From NCBI GenBank assembly GCA_023247595.1, contig JAHFGF010000033.1:1-11906 (forward strand): 11,906 nt of DNA, written 5' to 3'. Made by a program: the position numbers and the translations under genes. This document shows positions 1 through 6,476 of this stretch, one piece after another. Numbering within the stretch: position 1 is the stretch's first letter; each line of letters starts with the position of its first letter. This stretch comes from Candidatus Omnitrophota bacterium. Lineage in GTDB: Bacteria; Omnitrophota; Koll11; Zapsychrales; Fredricksoniimonadaceae. The notes under the pieces are model-generated. The model had not been told where the DNA came from and ran no database searches. It was given only the letters and a program-made list of their open reading frames with translations.

Positions 1-723
1 TAAATTTGCCACCAATTCGACAATATTTTTTTCCTGGCTGGTCCAAATATGCTCATCTTTTTTCTGGATACCACTCATAACGCTTTGTAATTTTTCTGCG
101 CTTAAGGCAATATCCAGAGAACTAAATTCTTCCTGATCTTTGGGAAGCTCTAATTGATCTTTAACCCAAGTGTCGGTAATGGTGAAGTCCTTACTGGGAA
201 AAGCAAATTGAAAGACCTGGGATAATTCCACATACAGTTTCACATTGTTAAAAACCCGTATAATTTCAGCTTCCACAACATCTTTTTCTTTATCCGGAAT
301 TTTGGAAGCCGCATGGGCCAAATCCGCTAATTTATCTAAATTCGGTTCCAGCTGGGCAAAACTGTATTTGCGGTGTTTCTCCACCTTGATTCCCAAATCC
401 GCGGGAATGGCTGGATTGTTGATGAGAAAAACTTTGTCTTTCTTGGATTGTTCCGGCGAAAACAACAACCGGACAAGCCAATCAATGGCAGACTTTCGTT
501 CAAAACTTTGACGCCCGGAAAATTGTAAAAGCAAGGACCGGGCAAAAGTATCCAGAGGTTTGACGCGGCCGTTGTCTAACACCGGCAATCGTTTAATCGT
601 CTCCAAAGAACGGACGCCTTTTGGCGCCATGGGCTGGCCATTGAGCGGACAAATCATCTGGCCGTACACCGGAACCATCACGATGAAAGCCAAGACACAG
701 GCTAATGCAATTTGTTTTCTCAT
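1..723 (-). CDS. ccsA: Cytochrome c biogenesis protein CcsA/ResC-like, N-terminal part (cut by window edge)
   Basis: The 241 visible codons are the N-terminal part of a longer gene that continues past position 1. The protein opens with a signal-peptide-like or first membrane segment (MRKQIALACVLAFIVMVPVYG) and then a soluble region. At about residues 43-60 it carries RLPVLDNGRVKPLDTFAR, the hallmark opening of the extracytoplasmic domain that precedes the CcsA membrane core in PVC- and Bacteroidetes-type proteins. In the family, CcsA works with ResB to move heme across the membrane and ligate it to CxxCH motifs of apocytochromes c. The heme-handling WWD motif and histidines would lie outside the window, so the call rests on this motif and on the directly upstream resB. 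The start codon overlaps the resB stop (ATGA), which implies translational coupling. It could instead be only a detached N-terminal domain protein. Confidence 0.75.
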   Translation of the reverse strand, partial: MRKQIALACVLAFIVMVPVYGQMICPLNGQPMAPKGVRSLETIKRLPVLDNGRVKPLDTFARSLLLQFSGRQSFERKSAIDWLVRLLFSPEQSKKDKVFLINNPAIPADLGIKVEKHRKYSFAQLEPNLDKLADLAHAASKIPDKEKDVVEAEIIRVFNNVKLYVELSQVFQFAFPSKDFTITDTWVKDQLELPKDQEEFSSLDIALSAEKLQSVMSGIQKKDEHIWTSQEKNIVELVANL

Positions 724-1868
724 GAGGACCCCTTTTTCTTTCTGGAATTAAAGGCCATCATAAAAAAATGCAGCGCCAATCCCGCAAAGGTAATGAGGCT
801 TGAAATATACGGAAGAAACCGCCCCGCATTTTTCACAACCGCGAATGTGGAATATTCATTGCCCAAAGAATCAATGGCATAGGACGCTTGAAAAAACGTA
901 TAGTCCCGGTACGTCAAAGGGTTATTCATGGAAATGACCACTTCCCTGGATGTCCCCGCGTGAGTGATCTTAACCGTGCTTTCATAACTTTTTGCCATTT
1001 CGGTTCCGGGATGGAAATCCGCGCGGAAATCAACGAGCTCAATTGTTAAAGGCAACTGATATTTTTTATGCTGAATAATAAAAAAGAAAGTCTCGTCCCC
1101 AATTTTGACCGGCGTTGGTTTTGTTTCCGCGCCGTACAATAAAATATCCTGACCTTTTCCTCCAGGCACTTCAATTTCAAACACACCGCCGGCGATATTT
1201 TTTTCCCGTTCAATTAAAACATCTTTGGGCTGCAACAAAGCAATGCCCGAGGCATTTACTGGAGCTGACTTGGATTTCTCCGAGTCATTAATAGAAAACG
1301 CATGCGCATTGGGATAATACTGTTTAACAACCGCGTCAAATTTACCGTCTAAAAATTTATAACGCTGTCCGACTTTAGCATGCGTTACATCATAAGCCCG
1401 CACCTGCCGTTTGCTGCCCGATTCTTTCCAGCAGGCCAACTCCCATTCAAAATAAGACGAGGAAAGGTTGGTCCCTTCCTTTTCCTTTAAATGAACATTG
1501 GACTCAACCGAAACATGAAAAATAACAAAGGCCGCCACAAGATAGGACAACAGCCCAAAATGAATCACAAGAATCCCGGCGTAACGCGGTTTAAAATAAT
1601 GGACAAATCGAGTCAGCGTAACGCAGGTTAGATTGATAAACAGCACCCACAAAACCATCTGGGCGCCGGGAAATGGAATGACTTTAAAGACCAGAAAAAA
1701 CAAAGACGCAAAAAACCGCTCCTGCGCCGCGTATAATCCCTGGTTCACCTGGGCCACCGTGCCCCAGAACGTCAAAACAAAAAGCAGAAACAAACAGACA
1801 ACGGTGATTTTGACCGATGCCAATTTTTGAATCCAGGATATTTTACCGATTGTCTTTAAAAAATTCAT
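720..1868 (-). CDS. resB: ResB-like (Ccs1) system II cytochrome c biogenesis membrane protein
   Basis: This 382-residue protein has the ResB layout. There are three hydrophobic segments in the first third (about residues 20-40, 68-90 and 96-118), the third including the conserved-looking HFGLL. A large extracytoplasmic domain follows, and a last membrane segment lies near the C-terminus (FLPYISSLITFAGLALHFF), followed by a basic tail. Just before that segment is NNPLTYRDYTFFQASY, which matches the N.PL.Y..Y.F.Q.SY signature of ResB. The family partners CcsA in delivering reduced heme to apocytochromes outside the membrane. It is shorter than Bacillus-type ResB (over 500 residues), mainly because the extracytoplasmic domain is compact. 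The start overlaps the upstream lipoprotein stop by 4 bp and the stop overlaps the ccsA start by 4 bp, so the three genes form one coupled operon. Confidence 0.88.
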   Translation of the reverse strand: MNFLKTIGKISWIQKLASVKITVVCLFLLFVLTFWGTVAQVNQGLYAAQERFFASLFFLVFKVIPFPGAQMVLWVLFINLTCVTLTRFVHYFKPRYAGILVIHFGLLSYLVAAFVIFHVSVESNVHLKEKEGTNLSSSYFEWELACWKESGSKRQVRAYDVTHAKVGQRYKFLDGKFDAVVKQYYPNAHAFSINDSEKSKSAPVNASGIALLQPKDVLIEREKNIAGGVFEIEVPGGKGQDILLYGAETKPTPVKIGDETFFFIIQHKKYQLPLTIELVDFRADFHPGTEMAKSYESTVKITHAGTSREVVISMNNPLTYRDYTFFQASYAIDSLGNEYSTFAVVKNAGRFLPYISSLITFAGLALHFFMMAFNSRKKKGSS

Positions 1869-2491
1869 TTCTTCCCCAGAGACTTTGAAAGTTCTTTAAA
1901 AGAATCCATGTTATCAGCCACTGTTTTTATAGTACCCGTCATTTTGACAAAAACAGTAGCATCGTTCATTTGAATCATAGACGCTGCCATACTTTTCTGG
2001 CCAGACTCCGCGCCATTGCGCAATTTGCCAAAATCAAATAACGTGGCCTCTACCCCGTCATTGGTCTTAAATACTTGAGCCTCTTGAATAAAACGGTTTA
2101 AAGTTTGTTCATCCTGATTAAGATCAATGCCAATCTGATTTCCCCAACGGACCAGATTGGCCTCAAGACCGCCGGCAGCTCCGGATAGAGAAACAATTGA
2201 AACATCTATCGCCTTATCATCATCCTCACGAACAAAAGATGCAATCCGAAATCCGCCACCGGGAAGTTCGCGCCAACCCGACGGCGTCTGCCATCGCAAA
2301 GAATGCGCGAGCGCGCCGGCATTGGGCAAAAGAGAGGCATCCATATTCATGTTGACATGGGGATTGGCCATCATGCTTTTGGCATCGGATGGCGCCTCAA
2401 TAATGACTTGTTCATACTGACGTTCAAAATTATTTTTCTGACAGCCCATGACTGCCATCAGACAAAAACAAAACAATAAAAAACGCTTCAT
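1865..2491 (-). CDS. Predicted lipoprotein leading a cytochrome c maturation operon
   Basis: This 208-residue protein has a signal peptide ending in a lipobox (V14-M15-G16-C17), so it is likely lipidated at Cys17 and tethered to a membrane. After a linker with NPHVNMNMD, the folded part starts near residue 66 with RWQTPSGWRELP, then FRIASF (81-86), and SGAAGGLEANLVRWGNQIGI (103-122). I recall this pattern from uncharacterised lipoproteins next to ResB/CcsA or cytochrome gene clusters; that is recollection, not a search. Nothing catalytic is visible. A strong ribosome binding site (AAGGAG, 2502-2497 on the minus strand) sits 5 nt before the ATG. It is the first gene of the coupled operon with resB and ccsA, so a role in cytochrome assembly or electron transfer is inferred from context only. 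The structured element at 2511-2915 lies immediately upstream and may be its 5' leader. Confidence 0.85.
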   Translation of the reverse strand: MKRFLLFCFCLMAVMGCQKNNFERQYEQVIIEAPSDAKSMMANPHVNMNMDASLLPNAGALAHSLRWQTPSGWRELPGGGFRIASFVREDDDKAIDVSIVSLSGAAGGLEANLVRWGNQIGIDLNQDEQTLNRFIQEAQVFKTNDGVEATLFDFGKLRNGAESGQKSMAASMIQMNDATVFVKMTGTIKTVADNMDSFKELSKSLGKK

Positions 2492-2544
2492 AAAAACTCC
2501 TTAACACTTAACTTAACGTCAGTTCGAAATAACGCGCTTTAAGC

Positions 2545-2759
2545 GGGAGAGATTCCGTTTAAGCCATAAAGGCGACTTGATCCTTAGTTCATTTCCTTAA
2601 AGAATCATTAGAATAATGAACTAGCGGATCGTGGAGCCGTATGGATTACTGACTTCCGTGTAAGTAATAGATTTTTGTTGTTGTCAGTATCTCGACGTCC
2701 GCTTTCTGGTTTTGCTTGATCGATTTGTTGTACGGACGTCAATAAATGGAATCTCTCCC
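2545..2759. other. Left structural domain of the element (multi-branched)
   Basis: A perfect 12-bp stem, GGGAGAGATTCC with GGAATCTCTCCC, closes about 190 nt. Inside, in order, are: a small GCC-ATAAA-GGC hairpin (2563-2573); a long apical hairpin built from GATCC/GGATC (2579-2583 with 2626-2630) and TAGTTCATT/AATGAACTA (2585-2593 with 2615-2623), with a 21-nt loop at 2594-2614; a stem GATTACTGAC (2644-2653) with GTCAGTATC (2683-2691), one base bulged; and a perfect 8-bp stem GACGTCCG (2694-2701) with CGGACGTC (2733-2740). This density of perfect helices is far above what neighbouring intergenic DNA shows. The sequence alone does not fix which strand is transcribed. Confidence 0.65.
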
Positions 2760-2770
2760 ATAAGCGTATC

Positions 2771-2887
2771 GCTCAAGTGTGAGGATTGTGATTCCGTTCA
2801 ACGAGCCCGCACACAATTCCTCTAATAATTCTTTAAAGAAATTGTGGTGGTCTCAATTCACGTTCATCCCAACCCTCACACTTGAGC
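2771..2887. other. Right structural domain of the element (long hairpin, inverted relative to the left domain)
   Basis: A perfect 14-bp stem, GCTCAAGTGTGAGG (2771-2784) with CCTCACACTTGAGC (2874-2887), can extend outward through TAAGC (2761-2765) with GCTTA (2891-2895) across an internal loop. It encloses an apical stem CACAATT (2812-2818) with AATTGTG (2840-2846) and a 21-nt loop (2819-2839). Read on the minus strand, that loop matches the loop of the left domain at 17 of 21 positions, and the flanking ATT and AAT also match. The stems themselves share no sequence with the left domain. This domain is shorter (117 against 215 nt) and lacks the two extra stems of the left domain. Confidence 0.65.
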
Positions 2888-2937
2888 CAGGCTTAGATTG
2901 AACTCACGTTAAATTTCTATGAGCGGAGTTATTTTTC

Positions 2938-2966
2938 TTGTGGGTCATAATTTTTCCTTATACAAT
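2938..2966 (+). promoter_or_regulatory. Predicted sigma-70-type promoter of tatAC
   Basis: TTGTGG (2938-2943) and TACAAT (2961-2966) are separated by 17 bp. Transcription would start near 2973, giving a leader of about 50 nt before tatA. It lies just outside the right end of the structured element, so that element would not be part of the tatAC message from this promoter. Confidence 0.5.
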
Positions 2967-3023
2967 ACCGCCAACTAAGCATTCACCGGCAAAAAATTTT
3001 ATTCTAAGGTTAAGGGGGATGGT

Positions 3024-3203
3024 ATGGGCAGAATTGGATTTTCAGAGGTTTTATTAATCGCGTTTGTTTTTGTTCTTCTGTTCGGCGCTAAGAAACTTCC
3101 AGAAGTAGGCGCTGCTATCGGCCAAGCCATCAAAGAGTTTAAGCGAGCCGGCAAGGATGTTGAAAGTTCCGTTAAGGATGCCATTGAAGACAAGAAACAG
3201 TGA
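3024..3203 (+). CDS. tatA: TatA, Sec-independent protein translocase subunit
   Basis: This 59-residue protein has the whole TatA plan. A short N-terminus and a membrane helix (about residues 5-20, SEVLLIAFVFVLLFGA) are followed by the hinge FGAKKLPEVG. Then comes an amphipathic helix (AAIGQAIKEFKRAGKDV) and a short charged tail. TatA oligomers form or line the passage by which folded twin-arginine proteins cross the cytoplasmic membrane. The ATG at 3024 is preceded by AAGGGGG (3012-3018) at proper spacing; an ATG at 3019 is out of frame. The stop codon overlaps the GTG start of tatC. No separate TatB is seen, so this is a minimal TatA-TatC arrangement in which one TatA may serve both roles; a second copy elsewhere cannot be excluded. 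Confidence 0.93.
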   Translation: MGRIGFSEVLLIAFVFVLLFGAKKLPEVGAAIGQAIKEFKRAGKDVESSVKDAIEDKKQ

Positions 3204-3907
3204 AGAAAAGTTCAGCGCCCTTAACGTTGTTGGATCATTTAGAGGAACTGCGCGGACGGGTCATAAAATTTCTTTTTGTATATCTTATCTGTTGCATTCT
3301 TGCCTATTCATTCACCGATAGAATTCTTCCAATTCTCATTAAACCGGTTGGATCAGTCATTTTTAGCGCCCCGGGTGAAGCGTTCGGCGCCTACATGCTC
3401 GTAACATTGCTTGTGGCCTTTTTGATGGCATTGCCTGTTTTTTTATATCATGCCTGGGCCTTTGCCTGGGAGGCTCTTAAGCAGAATGAACGAAAATACA
3501 TTCTTTTTTTCGGGCCTTTATCACTGGTGTTCTTCTTAAGCGGCGGATTATTCGCTTATTTTGTCATCGCGCCTATTGCGATTAAGTTTTTGTTCGGTTT
3601 TTCATCCATTTATGTTGTCCCCATGATTAATATCAATAATTACATATCTTTCATGGGGAGCCTTATCATTTCATTTGGGATTGTTTTTGAACTCCCGCTC
3701 GTATTGATGTTTCTGGTTAAGATCGGAATTGCTACCCCAGAATTTCTGGCCCATTATCGTAAACATGCCATTATCGCTATTTTGATTGTCAGCGCGGTTT
3801 TAACCCCTCCTGATATTGTCTCGCAAATTTTAATGGCAGTTCCGTTGATTGTTTTATATGAATTAGGAATTGTCTTTTCAAAGTTTGCTTACACCAAAAA
3901 GATTTAG
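3200..3907 (+). CDS. tatC: TatC, twin-arginine translocase receptor subunit
   Basis: This 235-residue protein has six expected membrane segments and the N-terminal TatC signature HLEELRGR (residues 13-20), part of the region that recognises twin-arginine signal peptides. The stretch PVFLYHAWAFAWEALKQNE keeps the family's spaced Pro, Phe and Glu (here P79, F88, E97; equivalent to P85, F94 and E103 of E. coli TatC). The Pro usual three residues after that Phe is Glu here. Translation starts at a GTG that overlaps the tatA stop (GTGA), with no clear ribosome binding site, so it is probably coupled to tatA. With TatA it exports folded, often cofactor-bearing, redox proteins, which suits the nearby cytochrome maturation genes. 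A terminator follows 52 bp downstream. Confidence 0.93.
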   Translation: MKKSSAPLTLLDHLEELRGRVIKFLFVYLICCILAYSFTDRILPILIKPVGSVIFSAPGEAFGAYMLVTLLVAFLMALPVFLYHAWAFAWEALKQNERKYILFFGPLSLVFFLSGGLFAYFVIAPIAIKFLFGFSSIYVVPMININNYISFMGSLIISFGIVFELPLVLMFLVKIGIATPEFLAHYRKHAIIAILIVSAVLTPPDIVSQILMAVPLIVLYELGIVFSKFAYTKKI

Positions 3908-3959
3908 AACTGCATGCGGCAGGAAATTTTAAAATATTCAGGCGGTCAAGCTAAGGACA

Positions 3960-3999
3960 AAAATAAAACCCCCCGAATTACTTCGGAGGGTTTTATTTT
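3960..3999. terminator. Bidirectional intrinsic terminator between tatC and the small basic gene
   Basis: The stem AAAATAAAACCCCCCGAA, loop TTAC, then TTCGGAGGG and TTTTATTTT gives 17 paired positions with one odd pair. That odd pair (3972 with 3987) is C-A on the plus transcript but a G-U wobble on the minus transcript. The A/T flanks give a U-rich tail in both directions. It can therefore end tatAC from the left and the 4018-4068 gene from the right. Confidence 0.85.
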
Positions 4000-4017
4000 G
4001 AAAAGAATGGAGAATAC

Positions 4018-4068
4018 TTATTTTCTTTTGGCTGTTTTCTTCTTGGCTGTTTTCTTTTTGGTTGCCAT
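4018..4068 (-). CDS. Tiny lysine-rich basic peptide (16 residues)
   Basis: The product is MATKKKTAKKKTAKRK, 16 residues, of which 10 are Lys or Arg. It consists of two near-identical KKKTAK units encoded by a 15-bp tandem repeat. The case for a real gene is contextual. A strong AAGGAG site (4081-4076 on the minus strand) lies 7 nt before the ATG, an extended -10 promoter lies upstream (4109-4136), and the stop is only 18 bp from a terminator whose odd base pair favours this strand. The composition resembles the Lys/Ala/Thr tails of bacterial histone H1-like proteins (for example chlamydial Hc2), so binding to DNA or RNA is a guess. It could instead be a remnant of a longer basic protein that shrank by repeat loss, or an unusual leader peptide. 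It is far below the size limit of standard gene callers. Confidence 0.65.
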   Translation of the reverse strand: MATKKKTAKKKTAKRK

Positions 4069-4108
4069 GAATGTTCTCCTTTCTAGAGAATGAATTATTA
4101 TTGGTTTA

Positions 4109-4136
4109 ATATTAGCATACATAAAATTCGTTGCAA
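4109..4136 (-). promoter_or_regulatory. Predicted promoter of the small basic peptide gene
   Basis: On the minus strand, TTGCAA (4136-4131) and TAATAT (4114-4109) are spaced 16 bp apart, with TG one base before the -10 (extended -10, TGCTAATAT). Transcription would start near 4102, about 34 nt before the ATG at 4068. Confidence 0.55.
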
Positions 4137-4158
4137 AAATTTTTTAAGAAATTTTGCA
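4132..4158. repeat. A/T-rich dyad TGCAAAA...TTTTGCA overlapping the -35 of the small-gene promoter
   Basis: Arms TGCAAAA (4132-4138) and TTTTGCA (4152-4158) match perfectly, and the T/A centre also pairs in large part. It covers the -35 of the minus-strand promoter and sits between that gene and hemW. It could be an operator, or simply part of a very A/T-rich spacer. A second perfect palindrome, AATTAAGCTTAATT, lies at 4197-4210 upstream of hemW. Confidence 0.35.
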
Positions 4159-4246
4159 TCTTTTTGTTTTAATTTTTAAAATTTCTCGACGGGAATAATT
4201 AAGCTTAATTTTGTTTTAAAAAAATATGATTTTATTTTGAAATATT

Positions 4247-5356
4247 ATGCAAAAAAAATCGTTATATGTTCATATTCCGTTTTGCGTGAGCAAATGTTTG
4301 TTTTGCTCTTTTGCTATTTCTGTCGGCCAGGCGCACCGGGTGGATGATTATATTTTCGCGCTTGGAGAAGAATGCAAACAATATCAGGGTTTGAATTTTT
4401 CCACGGTTTATTTGGGGGGAGGCACGCCGACTTTTTTAAATGATGAACAGATTAGTCAATTAGCAGAACACATACGCCGATATTTTATTGTTGACCCGAA
4501 CGCGGAATGGACCATTGAAGCGAATCCTGAACATTTAAATTTATCCAAAGCAAAATTTCTTAAGAAAACCGGATTTAATCGGTTGAGCCTCGGAACGCAG
4601 ACGTTTGAAGATCGATATTTAAAATTTTTAGGAAGAAATCATGATTGTTCAACCGCGCTGTCGGCTTATCAGGCGGCTCGAGACGCGGGATTTAATAACA
4701 TCAATGTGGATTTGATGTTTTCGTATCCCGGGCAGACTGAAGATGAAATCCGTAAGGATATTCAAACGCTTGGACAGTTAAAAAGCGAACATGTTTCGCT
4801 TTACGGGTTGACCATTGATGAAAAAAGCCGGTTTTACGCGCAACAATTGAAACTCGATGACCAGGAATTATTGGCAAAACAATATGTCTTGATCTGTCAG
4901 CTGCTTGAAGAACAAGGTTTGTCGCAGTATGAAGTTAGTAATTTCTGCCGAGCGGGGCGTGAGGCTGTCCATAATTCGAATTATTGGAATGGTTCGCAAT
5001 ATATCGGACTTGGAATGGGCGCTCATAGCTATGTGGATGAGAAACGGTATTGGAATGTCTCAAAGTTACAGGATTATCTGGCGCGTATTCAAAAATCCGG
5101 AAATGCGACGGAAGATTTTGAAAATCTGACCGCGGAAACACGCTTAATGGAGAGGGTTTTGTTTGGTTTGCGTAAAAATGAAGGGATCCAGCTTTCGTAC
5201 ATTGAGCGTGAGGTGGGATTGCGTTTGGTCGAAGAGAAATTGTCGACAATAGAAAGTTTCATTGAAGCTGGATTTTTGGTCAATAAGAATGACCGTTTGA
5301 TGACGACAATGAAGGGGCGCTTGGTTTTAGATGAGCTTTGCAGCCGTTTGATTTAA
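4247..5356 (+). CDS. hemW: HemW-like heme chaperone of the radical SAM / coproporphyrinogen dehydrogenase-like family
   Basis: The 369 residues begin YVHIPFCVSKCLFC, with the radical-SAM CxxxCxxC cluster at C13, C17 and C20. They continue with YLGGGTPTFL (GGGTP at 57-61), SLGTQTF (114-120), NVDLMFSYPGQT, and the HemW-specific HNSNYW (242-247), followed by GLGMGAHSYV. The HNxxYW motif separates HemW from true coproporphyrinogen dehydrogenase HemN. In the family, HemW binds heme and an iron-sulfur cluster and passes heme to target proteins, so the gene should not be read as a porphyrin biosynthesis enzyme. A heme chaperone fits the cytochrome c maturation genes on the left. The ATG at 4247 has no ribosome binding site; an ATG a few codons upstream (4228) is out of frame and closes quickly. 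I saw no convincing promoter. Confidence 0.9.
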   Translation: MQKKSLYVHIPFCVSKCLFCSFAISVGQAHRVDDYIFALGEECKQYQGLNFSTVYLGGGTPTFLNDEQISQLAEHIRRYFIVDPNAEWTIEANPEHLNLSKAKFLKKTGFNRLSLGTQTFEDRYLKFLGRNHDCSTALSAYQAARDAGFNNINVDLMFSYPGQTEDEIRKDIQTLGQLKSEHVSLYGLTIDEKSRFYAQQLKLDDQELLAKQYVLICQLLEEQGLSQYEVSNFCRAGREAVHNSNYWNGSQYIGLGMGAHSYVDEKRYWNVSKLQDYLARIQKSGNATEDFENLTAETRLMERVLFGLRKNEGIQLSYIEREVGLRLVEEKLSTIESFIEAGFLVNKNDRLMTTMKGRLVLDELCSRLI

Positions 5357-5378
5357 AAGCACAAATCTGAAAAATCCG

Positions 5379-6476
5379 TTAATCATTAAAAACTTTAACG
5401 GGACGGTTAAATTGCTGGGCAATGGCGTCACTGTGTTTAAAAAGACGCAGCAGGGAATCTCCGATGAGATTGCGGTAGGTCGGCATAATTTTTAGTTTCG
5501 CGAGAATCTTTTGTGATTTTATAATGCGGGTCTTAATTGCTTCCAGGCTGTAATCCAGGCTTCCTGATTCGATAAAAATCCGTCGGACGGCAACAAGATC
5601 GTTAAAATTCTTGGATTTTTTCATGAAATACTTCATGAATTCATCGTGCTTCTTTCCTTTGAGATGTTCATAGGCATGGCAGACCAGAAGCGTTTTTTTT
5701 GATTCGACCAAATCGCTTAAAATGGATTTGCCGATATTTTTTTCTGTTTCATAAATACCGATGATGTCATCTTGGATTTGAAAGGCCTGGCCGATGAGGA
5801 TGGCAAACTCGGATATTCTTTTGATTTCTTTTTGATCAGCCCCTCCTAAAATCGCGCCCGTAACAAGCGGACAGTCAAATGTGTAGCGGGCTGTTTTGAG
5901 CGTATAGTTCAAATACACGTCGGGTTCTTTGATTTTATCAACCGACTCAACACCATGCAGCGTGTCGATAAATTCTCCCATAGCGGTAAAAGCGGCGGTT
6001 TGAATGAAATATTTTAGGGCGCGTTCTTTTCTGTCTAAGGATTCGTTGATGGATAAAAACGCGTCGATAGCCAAAGCATAGACAATGTCGCCGGCAATAA
6101 TGCTTAGGTCGCTGCCTAATTTATCCGGATTGTCTGTTTTAACGGCGTGAGCAAGGAGTTTATGCATGGTCGGCTTTCCGCGTCGGAGGCTGGAGCAGTC
6201 GATGATGTCATCATGGATGAGCATGAAGTTGTGCAGAAATTCCATGCAGGTGGACGCGTTATAAATATCGCTGGATATGACTTTTTTATGTTTGGCATAA
6301 CCTTTATAACTGAGGATAAGAAGAAGAGGCCGTATTCTTTTTCCTTCGCGCAGGGTGAAGTCTTTAATGCTTTCAAAAAGGATTGGACTGACCAAATGAA
6401 GTTTGTAGTCGGCCTTGACCCGTTCCAGGAATTCGGCGAGGCTTATTTCGATACGCTGTCTTATTTGGTCAATCAT
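5379..6476 (-). CDS. Polyprenyl (isoprenyl) diphosphate synthase
   Basis: This 365-residue all-helical trans-prenyltransferase has the family landmarks in order. GKRIRP (45-50) binds isopentenyl diphosphate. The first aspartate-rich motif is DDIID (89-93), followed by RRGKPTMH. SIIAGD lies near 125-130, a KT pair near 194-195, and the second aspartate-rich region QDDIIG (235-240) is followed by NIGKS. The second motif is DDxxG rather than DDxxD, a variant I know from other bacterial polyprenyl synthases, so it need not mean loss of activity. Such enzymes extend allylic diphosphates to chains for quinone side chains or lipid carriers. Product length cannot be read with confidence. The gene converges on hemW, with only 22 bp between the stops. 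The ATG at 6476 is preceded by an in-frame stop three codons upstream and has a weak ribosome binding site. Confidence 0.9.
   Translation of the reverse strand: MIDQIRQRIEISLAEFLERVKADYKLHLVSPILFESIKDFTLREGKRIRPLLLILSYKGYAKHKKVISSDIYNASTCMEFLHNFMLIHDDIIDCSSLRRGKPTMHKLLAHAVKTDNPDKLGSDLSIIAGDIVYALAIDAFLSINESLDRKERALKYFIQTAAFTAMGEFIDTLHGVESVDKIKEPDVYLNYTLKTARYTFDCPLVTGAILGGADQKEIKRISEFAILIGQAFQIQDDIIGIYETEKNIGKSILSDLVESKKTLLVCHAYEHLKGKKHDEFMKYFMKKSKNFNDLVAVRRIFIESGSLDYSLEAIKTRIIKSQKILAKLKIMPTYRNLIGDSLLRLFKHSDAIAQQFNRPVKVFND

Larger units (their letters stand above)
2511..2915. other. Large dyad-organised structured element (candidate ncRNA or 5' leader)
   Basis: This roughly 405-bp stretch between the divergent lipoprotein operon and tatA has no credible ORF but dense complementary structure. 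The outer inverted repeat is 2513-2527 (TTAACGTCAGTTCGA) against 2898-2912 (TTGAACTCACGTTAA), 13 of 15 matching. Inside are two perfect long stems side by side: 2545-2556 with 2748-2759 (12 bp) and 2771-2784 with 2874-2887 (14 bp), meeting at the short dyad AGCGTATCGCT (2763-2773). Each encloses an apical hairpin with a near-identical 21-nt loop in opposite orientation. If transcribed leftwards it would be a leader ending just before the lipoprotein ribosome binding site; rightwards it would end near the tatA promoter. No known family (6S, tmRNA, RNase P, common riboswitches) was recognised. A miniature palindromic mobile element is the main alternative. Confidence 0.7.

Noticed and set aside
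245..511. Plus-strand ORF of 88 codons opposite ccsA
   Set aside because: It lies antisense to a well-supported coding frame, and its translation shows no domain or signal.
2634..2665. Group II intron domain V look-alike (GAGCCGTATGG)
   Set aside because: Only the first bases match. The GAAA tetraloop, the closing complement and the intron-encoded protein are absent.
2511..2915. Integron attC site: the ends ACTTAAC and GTTAAAT fit the RYYYAAC and GTTRRRY core boxes
   Set aside because: Known attC sites are about 60-140 bp, this is about 400 bp. There is no integrase, no cassette array, and both flanks are housekeeping operons.
2511..2915. 6S RNA, tmRNA or RNase P RNA
   Set aside because: I found no tRNA-like ends or tag reading frame for tmRNA, no conserved RNase P core such as the GAAAGTCC region, and two stacked domains rather than the single long bubble-bearing hairpin of 6S RNA.
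2999..3193. Minus-strand ORF of 64 codons opposite tatA
   Set aside because: The opposite strand encodes a complete TatA; the shadow is low in information and has no supporting signals.
5376..5401. Hairpin CCGTTAA/TTAACGG at the hemW-polyprenyl synthase junction as a terminator
   Set aside because: The stem is only 7 bp with a 12-nt loop and neither strand has a T-tract after it.
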